Notes under the pieces: generated by a model
Database searches by the model: none
Told to the model about the DNA's origin: nothing
What the model saw: only the letters and a program-made list of their open reading frames with translations
Assembly: GCA_049516395.1 (NCBI GenBank)
Contig: JBEKTD010000005.1
Span: forward strand, 143,533 to 207,532
DNA: 64,000 nucleotides
Source: Fen-1362 sp049516395
Lineage (GTDB): Bacteria > Planctomycetota > Phycisphaerae > Sedimentisphaerales > Anaerobacaceae
Direction: 5' to 3'
Shown here: piece by piece, positions 15,718-23,043 of the stretch
How the letters are laid out: every line of letters starts with the position of its first letter
Position numbering within the stretch: the stretch's first letter is position 1
Program-made: the position numbers and the translations under genes

Positions 15718-15734
15718 CCCACTACCGGATTTCC
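15712..15734 (-). repeat. Right terminal inverted repeat
   Basis: 23 bases matching the left end in inverted orientation with three mismatches. The transposase stop codon (15715-15717) lies within it. Confidence 0.85.
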
Positions 15735-16003
15735 TGATGGGGTCAAAAACGATAAGTCATTGTGAAATAAGGATTAAAAAAAATTTATTTTTTTCGCATC
15801 TAAGGGTTTTCGACTTGCGCGAAAATGGATAACAACTGTTTTTGTCCAGAATTTAAAACCTTGGCACAAAAGAAGTTATGGCAAAAAGGGGCAGGGCAAA
15901 TGTCCCCGCTATTGTTTGTAAGTAGTAATTAATACAGGAGTTGCGAGAAGTTTTTTTGACGCAGATTTACGAAAATAAACGCGGAAATTGCTAAAAGCCG
16001 TTA
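15735..16003. other. AT-rich spacer without recognisable gene
   Basis: 269 bases between the right end of the element and the restriction endonuclease gene. Contains A/T runs (15773-15795) and a GACGCAGATTTACG word (15958-15971) of the dispersed repeat type. No gene or RNA seen. Confidence 0.6.
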
Positions 16004-16612
16004 CTATAGTTTTATAAATTTAGCTAAAAATCTTGGCCTTGCGTAAAAAGCTCTTGATGTGGAACCGTGGCCAGCACCTTTTGTCCGTGGTTGGATGTAG
16101 TATCCCATTTTGCCGGTCAAAGCGTTAAATCCTTTATGTGGATCAAGCAAAGTATTTCGGACAAGATCGTAATCCGCTTTCACAGCATCATATAGTTCGC
16201 CATGTAAATCAAATTCTACAACAGAATGAAGATAACTTGGCTCGTCAACGTGTTTACCGACAGTCCTTACCACAACCACTATTTTCTTAAGCTTTGCGAG
16301 AAGATGGCTTTCCTCGAATTCTTTCTGGCAAACATTTACAGGGTCGATCATCGTAATCGCCATCGTTTCCTTGAAGGCCAGTTCTCCACTTTTTTTGCGC
16401 TTGAGCGGAATCGACTTTAATTCCCATGAGCCAAAATTAGGAGATTGAGCTGAATTAATGGGCAATTCAAGATGACGCTCACATACATGTCCCGCCCAGC
16501 CTTTGTTCACTTTGGCATCCCGGTATATCGTCACATTATGCTGACGAGCAAGCTCATGAAGTTCTTTGCCGACAAGCTGTTTGAGTTTCCTTATGGCCTC
16601 TGCTCTCTCCAT
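16004..16612 (-). CDS. MutH/Sau3AI-like restriction endonuclease
   Basis: 202 aa. The layout follows MutH/Sau3AI-like PD-(D/E)xK nucleases: NKGWAGHVCERHLEL (compare GWVGQLLEWHLG of MutH, with the supporting Glu at residue 45), SPNFGSWELKSIPL with ELK at 64-66, FKETMAITMIDP, and a C-terminal YYIQPRTKGAG ... RAFYARPRFLAKFI. The position usually occupied by the metal-binding Asp is Asn59 (PN instead of PD). It begins 12 bases downstream of the methyltransferase gene and has GGGAGA as ribosome site, giving a compact restriction-modification operon. GATC specificity is likely from both partners but is inference; the MvaI/BcnI or LlaMI families are alternatives. Confidence 0.75.
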   Translation of the reverse strand: MERAEAIRKLKQLVGKELHELARQHNVTIYRDAKVNKGWAGHVCERHLELPINSAQSPNFGSWELKSIPLKRKKSGELAFKETMAITMIDPVNVCQKEFEESHLLAKLKKIVVVVRTVGKHVDEPSYLHSVVEFDLHGELYDAVKADYDLVRNTLLDPHKGFNALTGKMGYYIQPRTKGAGHGSTSRAFYARPRFLAKFIKL

Positions 16613-16624
16613 TGCGTCTCCCGC

Positions 16625-17479
16625 CTATAAAGCCAATTCGCAAACTTCCTTGGGATCTAAAAAGGTAGATTGATCCAAAACATCCTGGATTCTTGGAATT
16701 GCCATATGGTCAAGATACTTCTTCTCTAAATCAATACCAACGAATTTCCTGTTGTTCCTCAATGCCACTACACCTGTCGTAGCGCTGCCGCAGAAAGGAT
16801 CGAGAACAATATCACCTTCTTTGCTTGTGGCTAAAATGATTCTCTCTAATAATGCTTCCGGCTTCTGTGTGGGATGCTTGCCATATCTTTTCTCACCATT
16901 TTTAGGGGTTGCTATTGCCCAGACGCTTCGCATTTGCTTGTTGGGTTTTTTTATGAAGTCCTCACCCCAATTTCTATCCTTCACCAGTCTATAGTTGAAA
17001 TAATGCTTCGCTTTTTTGTCTTTTCTGGCCCACAACAGTGTTTCATGACTTGCGGTGAACATTCGACAAGCAAGATTCGGGGCAGCATTCGGCTTGAACC
17101 AGCAAATATCGTTTACAAGATGCCATTCCTGTTTTTGTAATGCAAACCCGCATGCGTAAATAGAATGGTAAGTGCCCGATATCCATAAAGAACCGCTTGG
17201 CTTCAATACACGACGGCAGGCCTCAATCCAGTTGTAATGAAATTGGAAATCTTCTTCTATTCCTTTGCTTTTATCCCAATTACCCTTATTAACGCTTACA
17301 CGTTTGCCCGCATGGCAGGTAAATCCACCGTTGGAAAGATTGTAAGGCGGATCGGCGAATATTAAATCGATACTTTCTTCAGGCAGCGTTTTTAATACTT
17401 CAATCACGTCGCCGTTGAAAATCCGTACGCCTCTATGCGTATAATATGCCTTCATTGGCTGTTCTACAAACTTTTCCAT
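16625..17479 (-). CDS. Site-specific DNA methyltransferase, beta class (probable N6-adenine, DpnA-like)
   Basis: 284 aa. Motif IV is ADPPYNLSNGG (DPPY at residues 43-46) and the AdoMet motif I, DPFCGSATTG (227-236), lies after it, the beta-class order. HPTQKPEALLERII (202-215) and VGIDLEKKYL (247-256) are also typical. The segment VSVNKGNWDKSKG after DPPY resembles GATC methyltransferases of the DpnA type. It protects host DNA against the nuclease encoded just downstream. The ATG at 17479 is chosen; a TTG lies directly before it. Confidence 0.87.
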   Translation of the reverse strand: MEKFVEQPMKAYYTHRGVRIFNGDVIEVLKTLPEESIDLIFADPPYNLSNGGFTCHAGKRVSVNKGNWDKSKGIEEDFQFHYNWIEACRRVLKPSGSLWISGTYHSIYACGFALQKQEWHLVNDICWFKPNAAPNLACRMFTASHETLLWARKDKKAKHYFNYRLVKDRNWGEDFIKKPNKQMRSVWAIATPKNGEKRYGKHPTQKPEALLERIILATSKEGDIVLDPFCGSATTGVVALRNNRKFVGIDLEKKYLDHMAIPRIQDVLDQSTFLDPKEVCELAL

Positions 17480-17482
17480 CAA

Positions 17483-17680
17483 TCCGTTAATCCCGTTTTT
17501 TCGTCAACCGTTGCAAAATTTTATTTGTCTGATTATCTGATTCTACGATTTAAAGAAAAAACAAACAAGGCAATTTTGAGAACATAATAAAAGCAAGAGT
17601 TTTCACCACGAAGGCCACGGAGATACACGAAGTATTTCAGTTTAAATCTGTGTCCATCTGTGCAATCTGTGGCTAACGGA
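17483..17680. repeat. Spacer with dispersed repeats
   Basis: 17602-17676 carries CACCACGAAGGCCACGGAG and, reversed, the CCACAGATT family (TCTGTGCAATCTGTGGCTAA, 17657-17676). No gene is seen. Confidence 0.7.
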
Positions 17681-19045
17681 TTAATACTGCATCAGCCAAT
17701 TATCGGCGAAAATCGCGAAATCAGCAAAGTCAACCGTTCCATCGTAATTCAAATCCGCGGGGTTGAATCCGGTGAGCGGCTTAAGATAGGGGTATGTCTG
17801 GCCGCTGCCGATTCCCCACACATAGACAAAGTCCCACCCCGCCGAGGTAAATGTCGAAAGCGTTTTCATTTCTGATGTCGTTTTGCCCGTCCCGCCGTCG
17901 CTGGTCATCTGCCCGGAAATTTCTGTATCCCAGAAACTGCTACTAACACTGTCGTTGTTGACTCCCACCAGACCGCCGACAGCGGAAGAACCGCTTACCG
18001 CACCCGTCGAATAGCAATTTATGATACTGCCCTGGTAGTTGCGTCCCACCAGCCCGCCGACAGCCCAAGAATCACCGCTGAGTGCGCCTGTCGAATAACA
18101 ATTGCTGATACTGCCGCCTCCGTTGATTCCTACCAGACCGCCAACTAAATAAGAACCGCTGACAGCGCCTGTCGAATAGCACTTGCTGACAATGCCATTG
18201 TTCCATCCCACCAGACCTCCTACATCCCAGGAATTAGAATTACCGCTGACAGCGCTCGTCGAGTAGCAGTTGCTGATAGTTCCCTCGTTGTCTCCCGCCA
18301 GCCCGCCGACACAGTCAGGATGGAAAGAAGCACTGACCGAACCCGTTGAACAGCAATCGCTGATGCTGCTGGCACTATATCCCACCAGACCTCCTACATC
18401 CCAAGAATTAAAATTACCGCTGACAGCACTCGTCGAATAGCAATCGCTGATACTGCCGCTGTCGCTGTATCCCACCAGACCGCCTACAGAATAAGTACCG
18501 CTGGCCGCACCTGTCGAATAGCAATTGCTGATTGTGCCCCCCTCGTTGAATCCCACCAGCCCGCCGACAGAATAAGTACCGCCAGCCGCACCTGTCGAAT
18601 AGCAATTGCTTATGCTGCCGTAGTTGAATCCCACCAGCCCGCCGACAGCCCAATAACCGCTAACAACACAGTTCTCAAGGCCGAGATTTTTAACCGAGCC
18701 GCCAGAGTTAATCTGGCCAAATAGACCGACCATGTTTCCATCGTTGATGGTAAAATTAGCGATTTTATGGCCGTTGCCGTCAAATGTCCCAGTAAAAGCA
18801 GCGTCTCCGTCCGCAATGATTGCCGTCGTAAAGACCTGCCCTCCCATATTAATATCCGCCGTCAGGATAAAGCACTGATTATAATCATTCGCATCGGCTG
18901 CCAGGACCAACAAGTCATCTTTATTGGCGATTTGATAGGGATTGCTTGGCTCACCTGTCCCGCCGCTATATGCGCCGAAGGCGCTGCCTGCCGCGAGGAT
19001 TAGTATGGCTGTAAGGGACAGAATAAATACTGTCCTGGTTTTCAT
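17681..19045 (-). CDS. Exported GLUG-repeat protein with C-terminal dockerin-like tail
   Basis: 454 aa from the ATG at 19045 (AAGGAGAGGAAAG upstream). Signal peptide (MKTRTVFILSLTAILILAAG), then YSGGTGEPSNPYQIANKDDL, a start typical of these beta-helix proteins, and about ten GLUG units of the form VGGLVGxNxGSISNCYSTGA. The last ~30 residues (NPADLNYDGTVDFADFAIFA DNWL, DxNxDGxVDxxDF) are half a type I dockerin. It is very similar to the next gene (19350-20990), including signal peptide and upstream DNA. The function is probably surface or extracellular binding; GLUG repeats occur in IgA peptidases and adhesins. Confidence 0.88.
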   Translation of the reverse strand: MKTRTVFILSLTAILILAAGSAFGAYSGGTGEPSNPYQIANKDDLLVLAADANDYNQCFILTADINMGGQVFTTAIIADGDAAFTGTFDGNGHKIANFTINDGNMVGLFGQINSGGSVKNLGLENCVVSGYWAVGGLVGFNYGSISNCYSTGAAGGTYSVGGLVGFNEGGTISNCYSTGAASGTYSVGGLVGYSDSGSISDCYSTSAVSGNFNSWDVGGLVGYSASSISDCCSTGSVSASFHPDCVGGLAGDNEGTISNCYSTSAVSGNSNSWDVGGLVGWNNGIVSKCYSTGAVSGSYLVGGLVGINGGGSISNCYSTGALSGDSWAVGGLVGRNYQGSIINCYSTGAVSGSSAVGGLVGVNNDSVSSSFWDTEISGQMTSDGGTGKTTSEMKTLSTFTSAGWDFVYVWGIGSGQTYPYLKPLTGFNPADLNYDGTVDFADFAIFADNWLMQY

Positions 19046-19349
19046 CTTTCCTCTCCTTAAAAAAAACCACAGATTCCACAGATTACCCAGAAATTTAAAT
19101 ATAGCCACCCTTCTTCGCTAAAGCTACGCAGGGCAGGCAAAAATGCTTAGTACGGCCATAATAATCCGTGTTAATCCGTGTCTAATAACAAACACTGCAT
19201 CTTCCGGCCATAAGGTGACAGTATATCATCAAAGTGATGAGAAAACAAGAAATTTGAGGATGAAAACTGGGTCCCCGGCAGAAAACCAATGAAGCTTACC
19301 CCGAGGACCTTCGCTGCGCTACGGGAATAAAAGCAAGTGTTTTAAGCGT
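19046..19349. repeat. Duplicated upstream block, copy A
   Basis: The leader and spacer (from ~19035 to 19235) are nearly the same as those before the paralog (20980-21180): CCACAGATTCCACAG, ATATAGCCACCCTTCTTCGC, AAATGCTTAGTACGGCCATA, and ACAGTATATCATCAAA. No gene is seen in the rest to 19349. Confidence 0.8.
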
Positions 19350-20990
19350 TTAGTCGCCGGTGAGCCAGTTGGCTGCGAAAATTTCGAGGTCCTGCATATC
19401 GACAGTGCCGGAGGAATCCATATCCGCGCCGCCGCAAAAATTATTGGATGAATTGCACCCGGTTGTATGCCACCGCGAGGCAAAAAACGAATAGTCAGCA
19501 AAGTTGACCCCATCGGGACAAACAAAATCGCCGGGCACTATCTGCCAGATGAGTTTCGGGTAATTGGTGGTTTCACAGATGTGCCATACGCCATCAAAAT
19601 CCCAGTCAACGAAATTGTCCTGCTGTTTCATTTGCGCATCTGTTAGCGGCGCTCCGTTACCATTATCCGGCCCGCTGGTAATAAGAAAATAACTGCTGCT
19701 GATAGTTCCATCGTTGTACCCCACTATGCCATCGACATCAGAATAACCGCTGACCATACCCGCCGAATAGCAATTGCTGATACTGCCGTCGTTGTCTCCC
19801 ACCAGCCCGCCGATGGTATCAAAACCACTGACCGCACCCGTCGAATAGCAATTGCTGATACTGCCGTCGCTCTCGTTGTCCCCCACCAGCCCGCCGACAG
19901 TATCAAAACCATTGACCGCACCTGTCGAATAGCAATTGTCGATACTGCTGTCGTTGTCTCCCACCAGACCACCGACAGTATCAAAACCCCTGACCGCACC
20001 CGTCGAATAGCAATTGCTGATACTGCCGTCGCTCTCGTTGTCCCCCACCAGCCCGCCGACGGTATCAAAACCATTGACCGCACTTGTCGAATTGCAATCG
20101 CTGATGCTGCCCGAGTTGTCTCCCGCCAGACCGCCGACAGTATTAAAACCACTGACCGCACCCGACGAATAGCAATTGCTGATGGTGCCCGAGTTGTATC
20201 CCATCAGGCCGCCGAGCCACACTGAGTCATCTCCGCCACTGACCGCACCCGTCGAATAGCAATTGCTGACGCTGCCGCCGGTGTCGTTGTCTCCCACCAG
20301 ACCGCCCACATCACCATTACCAGGATTAGAACCACCGCTAACCGTACCCGTCGAATTGCAATCGCTGATAATTCCATCATTGTATCCCACCAGGCCGCCG
20401 ATTTGAGAATCAGGATTACTGCTAACCGCACCCCTCGAATTACAGTTGCTGATATCGCCGTCGCTCTCGTTATATCCCACCAGACCGCCGGCATCATAAG
20501 AACCGGAACCACCACTAACCGCGCATGTCGAATAGCAATTGCTGATACTGCCGTCATTGTCTCCTACCAGACCGCCGACCTCTTGAGAATCAGGATCACC
20601 ATTGACCGAACAGTTCTCAATGCCGAGATTTTTAACACTGCCGCCAGAGTCAATATAGCCAAATAAGCCGACGAAACTTCCGCCGTTTATGATGAAATTA
20701 GCAATCTTATGGCCGTTGCCGTCAAATGTCCCCGTAAAGCTAAAGCTATTGTCTGCGGCAATAATTGCCGTCGTAAAGACCTGTCCAGCCATATTAATAT
20801 CCGCCGTCAGGATAAAGCAATCGCCGTAGTCGTCTGTATTTACAGCCAAAGCCAGTAAATCTGCTTTTGTGGCGATTTTGTATGGCGTACACGGGTCGCC
20901 TGTCCCGCCGGAGTATTTGCCGAAGGCGTTGCCCGCCGCGAGGGTTAGTATGGCTGTAAGGGACAGGATAAATGCTGTCCTGGTTTTCAT
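19350..20990 (-). CDS. Exported GLUG-repeat protein with dockerin
   Basis: 546 aa from the ATG at 20990. Signal peptide (MKTRTAFILSLTAILTLAAG) and N-terminal ~100 residues nearly match the paralog at 17681-19045. About thirteen GLUG units (VGGLVGDNxGSISNCYSTGA) follow. The C-terminus holds two calcium-loop halves, DGVNFADYSFFASRW and DMDSSGTVDMQDLEIFAANW, so it is closer to a full type I dockerin than the paralog. Repeat number differs from the paralog, as expected from unequal recombination between the DNA repeats. Confidence 0.88.
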   Translation of the reverse strand: MKTRTAFILSLTAILTLAAGNAFGKYSGGTGDPCTPYKIATKADLLALAVNTDDYGDCFILTADINMAGQVFTTAIIAADNSFSFTGTFDGNGHKIANFIINGGSFVGLFGYIDSGGSVKNLGIENCSVNGDPDSQEVGGLVGDNDGSISNCYSTCAVSGGSGSYDAGGLVGYNESDGDISNCNSRGAVSSNPDSQIGGLVGYNDGIISDCNSTGTVSGGSNPGNGDVGGLVGDNDTGGSVSNCYSTGAVSGGDDSVWLGGLMGYNSGTISNCYSSGAVSGFNTVGGLAGDNSGSISDCNSTSAVNGFDTVGGLVGDNESDGSISNCYSTGAVRGFDTVGGLVGDNDSSIDNCYSTGAVNGFDTVGGLVGDNESDGSISNCYSTGAVSGFDTIGGLVGDNDGSISNCYSAGMVSGYSDVDGIVGYNDGTISSSYFLITSGPDNGNGAPLTDAQMKQQDNFVDWDFDGVWHICETTNYPKLIWQIVPGDFVCPDGVNFADYSFFASRWHTTGCNSSNNFCGGADMDSSGTVDMQDLEIFAANWLTGD

Positions 20991-21480
20991 CTTTCCTCTC
21001 CTTAAAAAAAACCACAGATTCCACAGAAATTTAAATATAGCCACCCTTCTTCGCTAAAGCTACGCAGGGCAGGCAAAAATGCTTAGTACGGCCATAATAC
21101 AGTGTAAATCCGTGTTAATCCGTGTCTAATAACAAACACTGCATCTTCCGGCCTTAAGGTAACAGTATATCATCAAACCGGCAATAAAAGCAAGTATTTT
21201 CACCACGAATCAGCGTTCAGCCCTTCGACCTTGCTCAGGGCAGGCGTGGAGCGTATAGCGGACAGCGTATTTCCGAAGCGGGCTCGTCGCTTCGGAAAAG
21301 CAGTGTTAATCTGTGGCTAAACCAAAAAAACAGCGTAACCAGCCTGCCTCGGCGTTTACCTCGGCGTAGTTTCTTAACGAAGCCGGGTAGTTGTACAACG
21401 AAGACGGGCGTAATCAGCGTCTAAAATAAATCCGCAATCGGCAATCGGCAATTATTATGTCCCCATAGCCGCCATTTTTA
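20991..21480. repeat. Spacer with duplicated block copy B and dispersed repeats
   Basis: 20991-21185 is copy B of the block before the paralogous GLUG gene. Then CACCACGAATCAGCG (21202-21216), CCCTTCGACCTTGCTCAGGG (21221-21240), GCGTATAGCGGACAGCG (21252-21268) and the hairpin word CCGAAGCG...CGCTTCGG (21274-21297). No gene or RNA is seen. Confidence 0.75.
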
Positions 21481-22587
21481 TTACGGGGCGTGGTTCTGGC
21501 CAAAGGTGCAGTTTCCGGAGTCACTCATATTCGTGCCGCCGTTATTATATGCGGTGTTTTGATTTACAAAATCGTTTCCCCCAAGAGAGATGCCATAGAC
21601 AGTGCCGCTCGCGAATGTTCCGTTCGAGTGAGCCGTATTTCCTATTACCGTACAACCGTCGCCGGCATAAATGCCGTCAACAGTAACGGATCCTTGTCCA
21701 TTCAAGAAAGCTGTATTTCCGGTCATCGTGCAGCCGGAGTAGGCATAGATGCCATAGACCGTGGCAGTAGCATAAGAACCGTTATCGTAGACCGTATTTC
21801 CGGTTACCGTGCTGCCCCCACCGTTAGCCGCGATGCCGTAAACGGAACCAGCCGAATATCCGTTACCGTTGACTGTATTTCCGGTTATCGTGCTGCCAAT
21901 GCCGTTCTTGATGCCGTAAATGGTAGTGTTCGCACCAGCCATATATCCGTTATGGTTGATTGTATTTCCGGTTATTATGCAGTTGTTGCCGGCTGAGACG
22001 CCGTAGATAGTGGCATTACTCTGAGCCGAATCTCCGTTATCGCTGACCGTATTTCCGGTTACCGTGGAGTTGTCGCCAACCGAGATGCCTAAGATATTGT
22101 TTCCGGAAGCCGAAGTTCCATTGTTGCTGACCGAACAGTCCCTGACCTCGCAGTTGGGGCCATAAAGCTTAATTCCACCCTGTGTATTAGACAGGGCACG
22201 AACACCGATTATCCGGTGGTTTGCGCTGTTGTTTTGGGGGGCCATATAGGTGTAGGCATCATTGACAGCATAATTAAAATCGCTGATAGTACCGTTGCGG
22301 ATTTCCACGTTGATTCGGTCGCGCATATAAATGCCGGACCCGTTATTATTACCCGTCAATGTGAAACCGGACAGGTCAATCGTTACGTTATTGGCCTCAA
22401 TATCAATGCCGTTTGCATCGCAGAGACGGTTGCCCGCGAGATAATAAGAGCCGCTTTTAGAGATGACAAACGTCTTGGCGGGCTTTTTCAGTGAGGCCGG
22501 GATGGGCGTCTGCGGCCCGGCGGCAAAAGTATCGCTGATAACAAAAAGACAAACAATAAGACCGGCAAAAAGGGCTGACTTTCTCAT
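21481..22587 (-). CDS. Exported right-handed beta-helix (NosD/pectate lyase-like) protein
   Basis: 368 aa with signal peptide (MRKSALFAGLIVCLFVISDT, cleavage near residue 23). VISKSGSYYLAGN followed by GIDIEANNVTIDLSGFTLTG is the usual start of NosD-like beta-helices. About seven 30-residue coils follow with the pattern STVTGNTVxxNGxxAxxxTIYGI, so the helix probably has 10-12 turns. No catalytic residues are recognised and no dockerin is present. AGGAGAAATAG is the ribosome site. Its upstream spacer shares the repeat blocks found before the two GLUG genes, so the three cassettes are related in flanks though not in sequence. Confidence 0.8.
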   Translation of the reverse strand: MRKSALFAGLIVCLFVISDTFAAGPQTPIPASLKKPAKTFVISKSGSYYLAGNRLCDANGIDIEANNVTIDLSGFTLTGNNNGSGIYMRDRINVEIRNGTISDFNYAVNDAYTYMAPQNNSANHRIIGVRALSNTQGGIKLYGPNCEVRDCSVSNNGTSASGNNILGISVGDNSTVTGNTVSDNGDSAQSNATIYGVSAGNNCIITGNTINHNGYMAGANTTIYGIKNGIGSTITGNTVNGNGYSAGSVYGIAANGGGSTVTGNTVYDNGSYATATVYGIYAYSGCTMTGNTAFLNGQGSVTVDGIYAGDGCTVIGNTAHSNGTFASGTVYGISLGGNDFVNQNTAYNNGGTNMSDSGNCTFGQNHAP

Positions 22588-23043
22588 TCTATTTCTCCTA
22601 AATAAAAAAGGGTTTGAGCTAAAAGTTTACTTCTTAACAACCGCCGGACGGCAAAGTTGACAGGCCCTTTGACGCACTTACCGGCCAACAGATTGCCGGG
22701 ACATGCAGGGCAGGCAAAGGTGCAAATCTCTTCAACTGCCGTCTATCCTGAGCAAGCATAGCGAGTCGAAGGGATTCCGGCCTTAAGTTACCTGTATATC
22801 GTCAAACCGGCAATAAAAGCTGTAGTTTTCACCACGAATCAGCGTGGAGCGTATAGCGGACAGCGTATTTTCCGAAGCGGGCTCGTCGCTTCGCTCCGTG
22901 TGCTCGGCTTCAAAAACGAAGTCCGTAGGAATTCGGCGGACAAGGCAACGGCCTTTTGAAGAAGTTTACTTCGGGAAAAAGGCCTTGCCGCAGAACGCAA
23001 AGCCGAGCATAAGCAGTGTAATCAGTGTAATCTGTGGCTAAAA
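22588..23043. repeat. Spacer with block copy C and dispersed repeats
   Basis: Contains TCCTGAGCAAGCATAGCGAG (22746-22765), CCGGCCTTAAGTTACCTGTA with TATCGTCAAACCGGCAATAAA (22778-22818; third copy of the block at 19200 and 21143), CACCACGAATCAGCGTGGAG (22831-22850), GCGTATAGCGGACAGCG, and CCGAAGCGGGCTCGTCGCTT. The last part (22905-23010) is less repetitive. No gene seen. Confidence 0.75.

Larger units (their letters stand above)
13165..15734 (+). mobile_element. 2.57-kb transposable element with terminal inverted repeats, protease passenger genes and IS1-like transposase
   Basis: The left end (13165-13187) begins GGATTTCCGGTAATGGGTCA and the right end (15712-15734), read on the opposite strand, begins GGAAATCCGGTAGTGGGTCA; 20 of 23 positions agree. 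The two repeats enclose, left to right, a minus-strand 20-residue peptide gene, an 80-residue basic protein, an SDH_sah-type serine protease, a 67-residue protein and a DDE transposase whose stop codon lies inside the right repeat. No target-site duplication is seen at the flanks, so the copy may be old or rearranged. The interior is more AT-rich than the surrounding chromosome. Ordinary IS1-type elements carry only the transposase, so the remaining genes are passengers. Confidence 0.85.

Noticed and set aside
13157..15742. Target-site duplication flanking the transposon
   Set aside because: The eight bases outside each end (AAACTAAG and TGATGGGG) do not match, so none can be claimed.
17990..20620. 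Regularly spaced DNA repeats (about 60-72 bases) that look like a CRISPR array
   Set aside because: They are codon-level repeats of GLUG motifs in two open frames with signal peptides; spacers are not unique and repeat edges follow the protein repeat.
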